From the NCBI GenBank assembly GCA_900771305.1, contig CAAGNL010000499.1, positions 1-30,382 on the forward strand: DNA of 30,382 bases, in the 5' to 3' direction. The stretch comes from Kiritimatiellia bacterium. GTDB lineage: Bacteria > Verrucomicrobiota > Kiritimatiellia > RFP12 > UBA1067. Positions 7,118-14,969 of this stretch are shown piece by piece. Position 1 is the first letter of the stretch. Each line of letters begins with the position of its first letter. The notes under the pieces were generated by a model that had not been told where the DNA came from, did not search any database, and saw nothing but the letters and a program-made list of their open reading frames with translations. The position numbers were made by a program, and so were the translations under genes.

Positions 7118-7642
7118 TCAATGTCCGGGAAAGCCAATCACGCCATCCACGGGATATTTTGCGAGCTTCGCGCGCCCACCCAGGTCAACGAGCTCAATGA
7201 GAAACACCATCTTCACCACCGTTCCGCCAAGGCGCTCGACGAGCTTCGCGGCCGCCTCGGCGGTACCGCCCGTCGCGAGCAGATCATCGACGATGACGAT
7301 CTTCTGCCCGGGACGGATGTCTTCCTTGTGCACTTCCAGCGTCGCCTGCCCATACTCGAGGTCGTAGCTCTCGGCAATCGTCTCGCGGGGAAGCTTCCCG
7401 GGCTTGCGCACGGGCACGAACCCCTTTCCCAGTCGACACGCCACGGGTGCGCCGAAGAGGAAGCCGCGGGACTCCATGCCGATGACGAGGTCGAAGTCGA
7501 CCCTCTCCAGTCGGCGACAGAACTCCTCAACAGCAAGACGGAACCCCTCGCCCGAGGCGAGCACGCCCGTCACGTCGCGGAACAGGATCCCCGGCTTCGG
7601 AAAGTCGGGAATCGAAATCACGTAGTCTTCAAGCTTTTTCAT
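7118..7642 (-). CDS. apt: Adenine phosphoribosyltransferase
   Basis: The 174-residue product converts adenine and PRPP to AMP plus pyrophosphate. It has the type I phosphoribosyltransferase fold with the PRPP-binding loop VIVDDLLATGGT at residues 116-127. It also has the Apt-specific beginning (YVISIPDFPKPGILFRDVTGVL) and the base-site region GMESRGFLFGAPVA at 55-68. Length equals the usual ~170-180. It follows the uraA-type permease gene by 10 nt and precedes nusB by 18 nt, within a group of salvage genes that import and activate nucleobases. The Shine-Dalgarno is weak (GGATGGCAG upstream), consistent with coupled translation from the preceding gene. Confidence 0.95.
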   Translation of the reverse strand: MKKLEDYVISIPDFPKPGILFRDVTGVLASGEGFRLAVEEFCRRLERVDFDLVIGMESRGFLFGAPVACRLGKGFVPVRKPGKLPRETIAESYDLEYGQATLEVHKEDIRPGQKIVIVDDLLATGGTAEAAAKLVERLGGTVVKMVFLIELVDLGGRAKLAKYPVDGVIGFPGH

Positions 7643-7652
7643 CTGCCATCCA

Positions 7653-9074
7653 TCACTTGTCGGACTTGGGACCGCCGAAGCGCTCCGGATCCTTCATATT
7701 CGGCTCAGTCGCGGAGAACGCATAGTCCTTGCCCGGCAGAATCGCGTTGAGCAGAATGCCCATCAGCGCGCCAACCGCGAGTCCGGAGAGCGAGATCGTC
7801 GCGGAACCAACGCTGAAGACGATCGCCTTCGCGTTCGAGAAGCTGATACCCAGCGTGCAGACGATCGACACGGCACAGATGAGCATGTTGCGCGGCTTCG
7901 AGAAGTCCACCTGATGCTCGACGAGGTTGCGCACGCCCACGGCCGAGATCATTCCGTAGAGGATGAACGAGACGCCGCCCACCGTGGCAGCCGGCAACGT
8001 GGTGATGACCGCCGCGAACTTCGGGCAGAACGCGAGCAGGACCGCGAGGACCGCCGCAATGCGGATCACACGTGGATCGTAGACTTTGGAGAGCGAGAGC
8101 ACGCCCGTGTTTTCACCATAGGTCGTGTTCGCCGGCGCGCCGAAGAGAGCGGCCACGAGCGTCGCGAGTCCGTCGCCGAACATCGTGCGGTGAAGTCCGG
8201 GCTGCTCGAAGAGGTTGCGGTTGATCGTCGAGCCGATGGCCGAGACGTCGCCCACGTGCTCCATCAGCGTGGCGGCGCAGAGCGGCGCAACGATCAGGAT
8301 GGAGGAGACGATGCGGCCCATGTTGTCACCCGCGTGGGCGAGCACCGGGAAGACCGTCTCGTTCCAGTGGAACGGAAGCCCGATCCACGGCGCGGAACCG
8401 ATCTTCGAGAAGTTGACCGCCGCGGACGAGACGCCGCAGAGGTTGCCGAGGATGATCGCCGTCAAGTACGAGACGATCACGCCAATGAGGATCGGAATGA
8501 TCTTCACCATCCCCTTCCCGAACACGGAGGCGACGATCACCGCCACGATGCCCGCAAGCGCCACCGGCCAGCAGCTGGACGCGCTGTTCACCGCGACAGG
8601 CGAAAGCACGAGGCCAATGCCGATGATGATCGGGCCCGTCACCACGGGTGGGAAGAACTTCATCACCGTCTTCACGCCGAACGCCTTCACAAGGGAGGAG
8701 ACGACCACGTAGATGAGCGCGGCCACGCAGACGCCGACTGAGGCGTAGGCGAGCAGGTCCGCCTTCGCCAGTCCTTCCCAGCCCGGCTTGCCCTCCATGC
8801 CCGTAAGCGCGAAATAGCCCGCGAGAAACGCGAAGCTTGAGCCGAGGAACGCCGGCACGATCCGCTTCGTGACGAGATGGAAGAGCAGCGTGCCGAGACC
8901 GGCGAAGAGCAGCGTCGCCGAGACGCTGAGTCCAGTCAGGAGCGGCACGAGCACCGTGGCGCCGAACATGGCGAAGAGGTGCTGCACGCCAAGGAGGCCC
9001 ATCTTGGGAAGCCCCAGCGTGCGGGCGTCGTAGACGGCGTCGGTTGCCGAGGTTTGATCGATCTTCTGTTCCAT
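7653..9074 (-). CDS. uraA: Uracil permease (NCS2/NAT family)
   Basis: The 473-residue inner-membrane protein is a nucleobase:cation symporter of the NCS2 family, closest by its motifs to the uracil permeases UraA/PyrP. It has some 14 hydrophobic segments. The beginning PKMGLLGVQHLFAMFGATVLVPLLTG is typical of the group. The substrate-binding Glu in TLMEHVGDVSA (E272) and the family signature E-N-T-G (321-324) are present, followed by LSLSKV. The frame continues 72 codons further upstream but that part overlaps xpt and has no membrane character. The start at 9074 follows CAGGAGAAAGGGAA. Together with upp, this gene would supply uracil uptake and conversion to UMP, although the two are separated by ~6 kb of the same run. 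Transport of other bases cannot be excluded from sequence. Confidence 0.9.
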   Translation of the reverse strand: MEQKIDQTSATDAVYDARTLGLPKMGLLGVQHLFAMFGATVLVPLLTGLSVSATLLFAGLGTLLFHLVTKRIVPAFLGSSFAFLAGYFALTGMEGKPGWEGLAKADLLAYASVGVCVAALIYVVVSSLVKAFGVKTVMKFFPPVVTGPIIIGIGLVLSPVAVNSASSCWPVALAGIVAVIVASVFGKGMVKIIPILIGVIVSYLTAIILGNLCGVSSAAVNFSKIGSAPWIGLPFHWNETVFPVLAHAGDNMGRIVSSILIVAPLCAATLMEHVGDVSAIGSTINRNLFEQPGLHRTMFGDGLATLVAALFGAPANTTYGENTGVLSLSKVYDPRVIRIAAVLAVLLAFCPKFAAVITTLPAATVGGVSFILYGMISAVGVRNLVEHQVDFSKPRNMLICAVSIVCTLGISFSNAKAIVFSVGSATISLSGLAVGALMGILLNAILPGKDYAFSATEPNMKDPERFGGPKSDK

Positions 9075-9093
9075 TTCCCTTTCTCCTGAGTGG

Positions 9094-9672
9094 TTAAGCC
9101 TTCTGGAATTCAATCTTCCCGGCGTCCAACGACGAGATGATCGCGAGGGATTCGACGCGCGCGCCCGGAATCCTCTCCGCGATGAGCCTCCGTCCGCCCT
9201 GGAACGCCTTCTCAACGAGAAAGCCCAGCCCCTCGACCGTGGCGCCCGCCTGGGCACAGAGGTCGGCAAGGCCGACCGCGGCATTTCCACAGGCGAGGAA
9301 GTCGTCGATGACGAGAATGTGCTCGCCGGCGTTCAGGTATTCCTTCGAGACGAAGACCGTGTACTCGCGCTGCTTCGTGAAGGAGTGGACCTTTGTGACG
9401 TAGGCGGCGTCCATCGTCTTCGGCACGGCCTTCTTCGCGAACACCACGGGCACGCGCAGGAGATAGCCCGCGAGGACGGCCGGGGCGATGCCGCTCGCCT
9501 CGATCGTGAGGATCTTGTCGATCTTCCGGTCGGCGAAGAGGCGCATGAACTCCGCGGCGCACTGGAACATGAGCCACGAGTCCATCTGGTGGTTGATGAA
9601 GTTGTCCACCTTCAGGATGCCGCCCGGCAGGCAGCGACCATCCTTCAGGATACGGTCTTCGAGCTCCTTCAT
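9094..9672 (-). CDS. xpt: Xanthine phosphoribosyltransferase
   Basis: The 192-residue product makes XMP from xanthine and PRPP. It matches the Gram-positive-type Xpt family in length and in its beginning (MKELEDRILKDG, then VDNFINHQMD). It also has TIEASGIAPAV at about 56-66 and the PRPP loop ILVIDDFLACGNA at 119-131. In many relatives the loop reads IIDDFLANGQA; the A-C-G-N variant here is unusual but keeps the acidic pair and glycine. The gene starts 1 nt after the stop of the xanthine-permease-like gene, whose final codons (AAGGAG-TGA) supply the Shine-Dalgarno. This strongly couples uptake and phosphoribosylation of the same base. No purine riboswitch was seen upstream. Confidence 0.94.
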   Translation of the reverse strand: MKELEDRILKDGRCLPGGILKVDNFINHQMDSWLMFQCAAEFMRLFADRKIDKILTIEASGIAPAVLAGYLLRVPVVFAKKAVPKTMDAAYVTKVHSFTKQREYTVFVSKEYLNAGEHILVIDDFLACGNAAVGLADLCAQAGATVEGLGFLVEKAFQGGRRLIAERIPGARVESLAIISSLDAGKIEFQKA

Positions 9673-9673
9673 A

Positions 9674-11314
9674 TCACTCCTTGATGCGGATAACGGAATT
9701 GGCGACGATGGCCGCCACGCCGCCGGTCACGAGTCCGGACGAGAAGATGTTGCGCACCGCGTCCGGCGCGAACTTGAGAATCCACGGCGCACCGTTTCCG
9801 TTGATCATCACCTGCGGACAGAGTTCCACACCGAGACCGAGACCGAAGGCGATCGCCAGCACGAGGGACTCCTTGCGTCCAATCGGCTGCGAGGCGATGA
9901 TTCGGATGCCCGCCGCGGCGACCATGCCGAACATCAGTAGCGTCGCACCACCGAGCACGGGGTCCGGCATCGTCGAGAAGAGGTCGCCCACGACGGGGAA
10001 GAGGCCGAGGAGAAGGAGCAATCCGGCGATGTAGTAGCCGACGCGGCGCGAGGCGACGCCGGTGAGCTGGATCAGGCCGTTGTTCTGGGCGAAAATCGAG
10101 TTCGGGAAGGAGTTGAAGCAGCCCGCGACCGCCGAACTCACGCCATCCGCAAGCACGCCGCCGCGCACGCGGGCATGGTAGGTCTCGTCCGTGAGGGAAA
10201 GCCCCGAGATCATCGAGTTCGCGGTGATGTCGCCGTTCGCCTCGATGGAAGTGATGAAGTAGACGACCGCGAGGCCGAGGATGGACCAGATGTCGAACTG
10301 CACGCCCCACTTGAACGGGATCGGCACATTCACGGCCGCGGAGCTGAAGGCGAACTTCAGCATGCCGAACTGCCAGGCGACAAGGTAACCGGCGGCGAGG
10401 CCGAAGACGACCGAACCCATGCGGATGTACTTGTTCTTGAACGAATTGAAGAGCACGATCGTGAGCAGCACCGCCGCCGCGATCACGAGGTTGCGCCAGG
10501 AGGCGAACGCGAACGGATTGTCGTCCGGGAGCCCCATCGCGCCAAAGCCGCCGCAGCACTGGATGATGCCCACCTTCACGAGGCCGAGGCCGATGAGCGC
10601 CACGACGATGCCCGAAACGAGCGGCGTGATGATCTTGCGCAGTTTCTTGAAAAGGAAAGCCGCCGCCATCTCGGCCGGGGCCGCCGCAATGCAGCAGCCG
10701 AAGATGAGGGGAAGACCCCACATCGCCTTCTCGGGATGTCCGTCCGTCTGACCCTGGGCGAAGAAACCGATCGCGATCAGCGGGGCGATGAACTGGAAGG
10801 ACGTGCCCTGCACGCAGAGCAGCTTCGCGCCCACAGGCCCCAGCCGTCGGCACTGGATGAACGTGCAGATGCCGGAGACGAAGAGCGCCATGGAGATCAT
10901 GAACGCCTTCACCTCGCCGGAGGTCCCCAACGCGGAACAGATGATGATCGGCGGCGTGATGATGCCGACGAAGATCGCGAGCAGATGCTGGAGCGCGGCG
11001 AACAGCGACTCGAAGAACGGCGGTTTGTCCTCGATGCCATAGACGAGGCCAGTCCCTGCCGCGCCACCGCGGGCCACCAGCGATTCGATCAGGATGGCGA
11101 TCGACTTCGACTCCTCCGCCGTGACCTTACCATCCGCGCTGACGAGCTCCAACGCCTTCACAAGCGAGGCGCAGTCGAGGTCTGCATCGGCGAAAGGCCT
11201 CACCAACCCGAGAATCGCCGTCGTTTCCTTCAGATCGATGGTACCGTCCGCCAGCACGAAGTTCTTGAGTCCCTGCAGTGTCTGCAGGAAAGCCTTCCTC
11301 TCGTTGTCGTTCAT
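9674..11314 (-). CDS. Xanthine/urate-type NCS2 permease with N-terminal DG-motif domain
   Basis: The 546-residue product is an inner-membrane purine symporter of the XanP/UacT branch. The transporter part starts near residue 90 with GLVYGIEDKPP and LQHLLAIFVGIITPP. It carries E359 in TSIEANGDITA and the signature QNNGLIQLTG at 410-419, as in XanP/UacT. Residues 1-88 are an extra soluble, helical segment not found in E. coli XanP. They contain two copies of a DGx(I/V)(D/T)xxE motif, at D23-E30 and D61-E68, in a helix-loop-helix setting reminiscent of TerB-like or EF-hand-like repeats. Start at 11314 is chosen because GGAG lies 10 nt upstream; the frame is open further but with no ATG. Xanthine is the likely substrate because xpt follows 1 nt later. 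The function of the extension is unknown. Confidence 0.88.
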   Translation of the reverse strand: MNDNERKAFLQTLQGLKNFVLADGTIDLKETTAILGLVRPFADADLDCASLVKALELVSADGKVTAEESKSIAILIESLVARGGAAGTGLVYGIEDKPPFFESLFAALQHLLAIFVGIITPPIIICSALGTSGEVKAFMISMALFVSGICTFIQCRRLGPVGAKLLCVQGTSFQFIAPLIAIGFFAQGQTDGHPEKAMWGLPLIFGCCIAAAPAEMAAAFLFKKLRKIITPLVSGIVVALIGLGLVKVGIIQCCGGFGAMGLPDDNPFAFASWRNLVIAAAVLLTIVLFNSFKNKYIRMGSVVFGLAAGYLVAWQFGMLKFAFSSAAVNVPIPFKWGVQFDIWSILGLAVVYFITSIEANGDITANSMISGLSLTDETYHARVRGGVLADGVSSAVAGCFNSFPNSIFAQNNGLIQLTGVASRRVGYYIAGLLLLLGLFPVVGDLFSTMPDPVLGGATLLMFGMVAAAGIRIIASQPIGRKESLVLAIAFGLGLGVELCPQVMINGNGAPWILKFAPDAVRNIFSSGLVTGGVAAIVANSVIRIKE

Positions 11315-11342
11315 TGTCAACGTTCTCCATTCCAGGCTGAAA

Positions 11343-12632
11343 TCAATTCTTCTCAACGACCGCCGTCATGCCATTGTTCTTCGCCACGATGTAGGTGCAG
11401 ACATTGTCGCCCGTCACGTTGCAGCATGTCTCGAACATGTCGAGAATCGGATTGATCCCCAGGCAGAGCGCGACGATCAGTGACACCTGATCTGCGGGCA
11501 GGCCCATGTTCTCGAGCACCATGAAGAGGAGAAACACCGAGCCGCCCGGGATGCCACCCGCACCAACCGAAGCGAACATGATCGAAAGACAGAGCGTGCC
11601 GACCTCTAGAACACCCAGGCTGTGACCGAACATGTTCGCCGCGAGAATCACAAAGACCGGCAGATGCACGCACACGCCGTCCATGTTGATCGTCGCCCCC
11701 ATCGGCAGAGAGAAAGAGGAGAGCTTGCGGTCGATGCCAAGATCGTCCGCCGCCTTGAAGGAGACGGGCAGCGTCGCCGCCGACGAGCGCGTGACGAACG
11801 CCGTGAGGATCGGCTCGCGGATCTTCAGCAGCACCCGATAGGGGTTCTCGCGGCAGAAGACCGCGATCGCGAGCGGGTAGACGAAGAGGATCATCGAAAC
11901 GACGCCGACCACCACGCAGAGCGTGATCTTGGCGTAGGGACCGAAGAGCAGCACGCCGTTCTCCGCGAAGTTGACCACCGACAACGCGAAGACGCCAATC
12001 GGGAAGTAGTGGATCACGCAGTCGATCAGCTTGAAGGAGACCTTCTGCGCGCCGTCGCACACCGTCACCATCGTCTCCACCGCCTTACGCGTCGCCGCAT
12101 CGGTCCCCGACGCATCCAGCACCCAGCGCGCGCAGAGACCGAAGCCGATCGAAAAGACGATGATCGGCAGGAACTGCCCCTTCGCAAGCGCCGCGAACGG
12201 GTTCTGGAAGAGTCCCACGAGAAACGCCCCGAACGAACCCGCATCCGCCGACGAGGACATCCCCTTCACTCCCTCCATATAGCCGCTCGCGACGTCGCCC
12301 GCCGCAGCCATCGAGGGGTTCAGGAGATAAGCCATCGCCACGCCGAAGACGGTGGCGAAGAGCGAGGTCGAGAAGTACCACAGAAGGACCGTGCCCCCCA
12401 CCTTGCCGGACTTCTTCAGCGGCAGCGACGCCGCACCAAGGATCAGCGAGAAGAGGATGATCGGATAGACCACCATCTTCAGCATCGCCACCAGCACGTT
12501 TCCGAACGGCGCCACCCAGGGAATGACCTTCTTCGCCGTCTCAGGCGAACAGCATTCCGCGAGCACGAGCCCCAGAATCGTACCGAGCACGAACCCCAGC
12601 ATGATCCAGGCAACCAGGGGAATCTTCTTCAT
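11343..12632 (-). CDS. Dicarboxylate/amino acid:cation symporter (DAACS family)
   Basis: The 429-residue inner-membrane protein belongs to the glutamate/aspartate/dicarboxylate symporter family (GltP, DctA, SstT-like). Visible hallmarks are the HP1 serine-rich loop TRSSAATLP, the TM7 motif GATINMDG, the HP2 region ASVGAGGIPGGS, and TM8 with NPILDMFETCCNVTGDN. These make the substrate and sodium or proton sites. The Asp pair in TM8 suggests an acidic amino acid or dicarboxylate, but the exact substrate cannot be read from sequence. After NMDG the residue is V rather than the common T. The gene lies between two purine permeases, 33 nt after one and 28 nt before the other, preceded by GGAGAGG. 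Its relation to base salvage is unclear; aspartate or glutamate supply for nucleotide synthesis is possible. Confidence 0.9.
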   Translation of the reverse strand: MKKIPLVAWIMLGFVLGTILGLVLAECCSPETAKKVIPWVAPFGNVLVAMLKMVVYPIILFSLILGAASLPLKKSGKVGGTVLLWYFSTSLFATVFGVAMAYLLNPSMAAAGDVASGYMEGVKGMSSSADAGSFGAFLVGLFQNPFAALAKGQFLPIIVFSIGFGLCARWVLDASGTDAATRKAVETMVTVCDGAQKVSFKLIDCVIHYFPIGVFALSVVNFAENGVLLFGPYAKITLCVVVGVVSMILFVYPLAIAVFCRENPYRVLLKIREPILTAFVTRSSAATLPVSFKAADDLGIDRKLSSFSLPMGATINMDGVCVHLPVFVILAANMFGHSLGVLEVGTLCLSIMFASVGAGGIPGGSVFLLFMVLENMGLPADQVSLIVALCLGINPILDMFETCCNVTGDNVCTYIVAKNNGMTAVVEKN

Positions 12633-12636
12633 CTCG

Positions 12637-12664
12637 ACCTCTCCACCCTCTCTACCTACTCAAC
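12637..12664 (-). repeat. Intercistronic GGTTGAG...AGAGAGGG element (copy 2)
   Basis: Immediately after the AzgA-type gene stop the minus strand reads GGTTGAGTAGG, then TAGAGAGGG and TGGAGAGG, degenerate copies of the same unit that fills the nusB-ribD spacer. GGAGAGG serves as the Shine-Dalgarno of the DAACS gene. Confidence 0.5.
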
Positions 12665-12665
12665 C

Positions 12666-14240
12666 TTACATCAACGCGTACTTCGCGATGAACACCACCG
12701 TGAGAAGGTACATGATCCAGTGGATGCGCTTGAAGTTCCCGCACAGCGCGTTGATTACCGTGTAGGAGATCACGCCGAACATAATGCCGTCCGAAATGGA
12801 GTAGGTGAACGGCATGGCGACGATCGCGAGGAAGGCGGGGACGGCCTCGGCCGCGTCCGACCAGTCCACGTCGGCGCAGGAGGAGAGCATCATGTAGCCC
12901 ACGATGATGAGCGCAGGGGCCGTGGCGAACGCCGGGATCGCGAGGAACACCGGCGCGAAGAGGATCGCGAGACCGAAGAACGCCGCGGAGACGAGGGCCG
13001 TGAGGCCCGTGCGGCCGCCGGCCATCACGCCGGAGGCGGATTCGACGTAGGTCGTCGTCGTGGAGGTTCCGAGCACGGCGCCCACGGAGGTGGCGATCGA
13101 GTCGGCGCAGAGCGCGCCGGAGATGCGCGGCAGCTTGCCATCCCTGTCGAGGAAACCACCCTTCATCGAGACGCCGATCAGCGTGCCGAGCGTGTCGAAG
13201 AGGTCCACGAAGAAGAACGCGAACATCACGACGAAGAAGTCGAGCGAGGTCACGAGCGACCAGCCCGAACCCAGCGTCTTGACGGTGCCGTCGGCCGCCT
13301 TCGCGGTGTGCGTCCAGCTCTCCGGGCTGAAGAGCGCGCAGAAGGTCTGCCCGAACTCCCTGAAGTTCTGGGCGATGCCGTCGAACGAGAAGTTCGGATA
13401 GAGCGAGAAGCACTTCACCGCGGGATTCGGCACGTAGACGCCCGCCGCCTGGCAGATCATGCCCAGGCACCACGTGGCGAGAATGCCGACGAGAATCGCA
13501 CCCTTGATGCCCTTCACCAGCATGAAACCGGTGAACAGCGTGCCGATCAGCGCCAGCAGCGCGCAGATGCCGCTCGTGTGGAAATCGGCGTTCTTGAACG
13601 AGATGAGGCCCACGAGCGTCGCGTCGTTGTTGACGATGACACCCGCCGTCTGCAGCGCGATGAAGCAGATGAAGAGGCCGATGCCGGCCGCCACGGCCTT
13701 CTTGAGCGTGAACGGGATCGCATTGAAGATGCCCTCGCGCACGGGCGTGAGCGAGAGCGCCAGGAAGACGAGGCCCTCCACGAACACCGCGAGCAGCGCG
13801 AACTGCCAGGAGTAGCCCATGCCGAACACCACGCCGAACGTGAGGAAGGCGTTGAGGCCCATGCCCGGGGCGAGCACGAACGGGTAGTTGCTCATGAGGG
13901 CCATGAGGACCGTGCCCACCACGGCGGCGATCGCAGTCGCGAGAAACACGCCACCACGCGGAATCCCCGCCATGGAGAGCAGGTTCGGGTTCACGGCGAG
14001 GATGTAAGCCATCGTCATGAACGTCGTGATACCGGCGACAACCTCCGTCCTCACCGTCGTGCGGCTGCGCTTGAGCTTGAAGAACCGCCCAAGGAACCCG
14101 ACCTCGGGCTCCTCCGACTCCGCCGCGCGGGACTTTGCGAACGAAAGGAGTATTTGCGCCTCCGCGCGGTCGACATTTCCGTCCTCGTGGATTGATTTCT
14201 CCAGCTTCGCGATCGAAGTCTTGATGTCTTCCGTAGCCAT
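12666..14240 (-). CDS. AzgA-type adenine/guanine/hypoxanthine permease with N-terminal extension
   Basis: The 524-residue inner-membrane protein belongs to the AzgA/GhxP/PbuG purine permease group. The transporter begins around residue 53 with RFFKLKRSRTTVRTEVVAGI, then TTFMTMAYILAVNP, the normal start of the family. APGMGLNAFLTF and the DLFDTLGTLIGV segment (substrate-site Asp) follow, and SASGVMAGGRTGLTALV comes later. Residues 1-52 are additional to typical 430-470-residue relatives. They contain one DGNVDRAE motif (D20-E27), with the same spacing as the two in the neighbouring xanthine-type permease. Start at 14240 has ACGGAGG 8 nt upstream. A free STAS protein gene ends 22 nt upstream. 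Likely imports adenine, guanine or hypoxanthine by proton symport; apt in the same run could use adenine. Confidence 0.9.
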   Translation of the reverse strand: MATEDIKTSIAKLEKSIHEDGNVDRAEAQILLSFAKSRAAESEEPEVGFLGRFFKLKRSRTTVRTEVVAGITTFMTMAYILAVNPNLLSMAGIPRGGVFLATAIAAVVGTVLMALMSNYPFVLAPGMGLNAFLTFGVVFGMGYSWQFALLAVFVEGLVFLALSLTPVREGIFNAIPFTLKKAVAAGIGLFICFIALQTAGVIVNNDATLVGLISFKNADFHTSGICALLALIGTLFTGFMLVKGIKGAILVGILATWCLGMICQAAGVYVPNPAVKCFSLYPNFSFDGIAQNFREFGQTFCALFSPESWTHTAKAADGTVKTLGSGWSLVTSLDFFVVMFAFFFVDLFDTLGTLIGVSMKGGFLDRDGKLPRISGALCADSIATSVGAVLGTSTTTTYVESASGVMAGGRTGLTALVSAAFFGLAILFAPVFLAIPAFATAPALIIVGYMMLSSCADVDWSDAAEAVPAFLAIVAMPFTYSISDGIMFGVISYTVINALCGNFKRIHWIMYLLTVVFIAKYALM

Positions 14241-14262
14241 TCGATTCACCTCCGTGACTGGA

Positions 14263-14556
14263 TTAGGCCAGTGTGAGAATGCTGCTGAAGCCAGTGATGT
14301 CGAGAACCTCGCGCACTGCCGCCTGTACACCGACGATGGTCATGGATCCGCCACCGGCCATCATGGTCTTCTGTGCGGTCAGGAGACAACGAAGCCCCGC
14401 CGAGCTCATGTACGGCACGCCCGAGAGATCAAGCGTCAAAGTCTCGTTTCCGGCAAGCTTGAGCCCCGCGTCCAACTCGGGGGCCGTTGTCGTGTCCACG
14501 CGTCCCGTCACGGCAATGATCATACGGTCGCCCTCTGTCTTCTTCGCAATGACCAT
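14263..14556 (-). CDS. STAS-domain protein (anti-sigma factor antagonist-like)
   Basis: The 97-residue protein is a single STAS domain of the SpoIIAA/RsbV type. It has the strand-helix pattern MIIAVTGRVDTTTAPEL, then LTLDLSGVPYMSSAGLRCLL, where S51/S52 correspond to the serine phosphorylated by partner kinases. Such proteins normally bind an RsbW/SpoIIAB-like kinase and, when unphosphorylated, release a sigma factor or another target. Start at 14556 is chosen because AGGAG lies 8 nt upstream; the frame stays open upstream without a domain. The preceding gene is a damaged MATE-HATPase fusion, plausibly its former kinase partner. The next gene, 22 nt away, is a purine permease. NCS2 permeases share a fold with SLC26 transporters, which carry STAS domains, so a role on the permease is also conceivable. 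Confidence 0.88.
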   Translation of the reverse strand: MVIAKKTEGDRMIIAVTGRVDTTTAPELDAGLKLAGNETLTLDLSGVPYMSSAGLRCLLTAQKTMMAGGGSMTIVGVQAAVREVLDITGFSSILTLA

Positions 14557-14611
14557 CAGTTCTTCTCCTGCTTCTTTGAAATCATAAAAGATGTTTAATC
14601 CAAAAGGAATT

Positions 14612-14624
14612 CCCTCTCTCACAT
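14612..14624 (-). repeat. Intercistronic TGAGAGAGGG element (copy 3)
   Basis: In the 77-nt spacer before the STAS gene the minus strand reads TGTGAGAGAGGGA, sharing AGAGAGGG with the spacers after nusB, the AzgA-type gene and accD. The rest of this spacer is AT-rich, with a TATGAT that might be a weak -10 box but no good -35. Confidence 0.4.
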
Positions 14625-14633
14625 GAAACAACA

Positions 14634-14957
14634 TCACAACCTGTAGACGTTTCGATTGAAGCCCGTTGTTGTGAGATTGCGTCGATGCGGGAGTTCGCCC
14701 ATCAAATTGGAGACCAGACAACTCCGAAGCGACGAAATCCTGGCGTCGGAATCGGTCATGTCAAAGACCTCTCCGTCGTCGCGCAGGACGAGGGTGAGCC
14801 CCCCTCCGTTCAGATCGACCGTCACCGCCGCCAGCCCCGTCTCCCCGACGACATGCCCGCAGATGACGGAGTCGGAAAGCCCCATCAGGAACTCCGCGGC
14901 CATCGCGAAGGTGGCCGCAGGGAGAAATGCCCTGAATTTGGAACCGGCGAACGTCAT
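14634..14957 (-). pseudogene. MATE transporter start joined to HATPase end (internally deleted gene)
   Basis: The 107-residue frame is a composite. Residues 1-46 read like the first membrane helix of a MATE-family efflux transporter (FRAFLPAATFAMAAEFLMGL, SDSVICGHVVGETGLAAV). From about residue 47 it continues as the end of an RsbW-like HATPase_c domain: VDLNGGGLTLVLRDDGEVFD with the DDGxxFD ATP-lid (G1) motif, then SSLRSCLVSNLMGELP and a terminal GFNRNVYRL. The remaining MATE helices and the ATPase N-box are missing, so about 450-550 residues appear to have been lost in frame. MATE proteins with a C-terminal HATPase domain exist, and an adjacent STAS gene would fit such a switch. The frame starts 12 nt after upp. 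As it stands it can neither transport nor bind ATP normally. A genuine small protein cannot be wholly excluded. Confidence 0.6.
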
Positions 14958-14969
14958 CCCGTACGTTGA

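Noticed and set aside
9075..9290. N-terminal extension of the uracil permease by 72 codons
   Set aside because: It overlaps xpt, is Arg/Ser-rich, and a good Shine-Dalgarno precedes the ATG at 9074.
9670..9680. Purine riboswitch ahead of xpt or the purine permeases
   Set aside because: xpt begins 1 nt after the preceding gene, and the spacers before the two purine permeases are only 22-28 nt, too short for the aptamer.
11622..14195. Long open frame (857 codons) on the plus strand across two permease genes
   Set aside because: Its product is dominated by Arg/His/Glu/Asp with no domain pattern. It is the mirror of hydrophobic codons of the AzgA-type and DAACS genes on the minus strand in GC-rich DNA.
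14557..14721. Longer start of the STAS protein
   Set aside because: The extra 55 residues cross into the MATE remnant and have no domain; AGGAG precedes the ATG at 14556.
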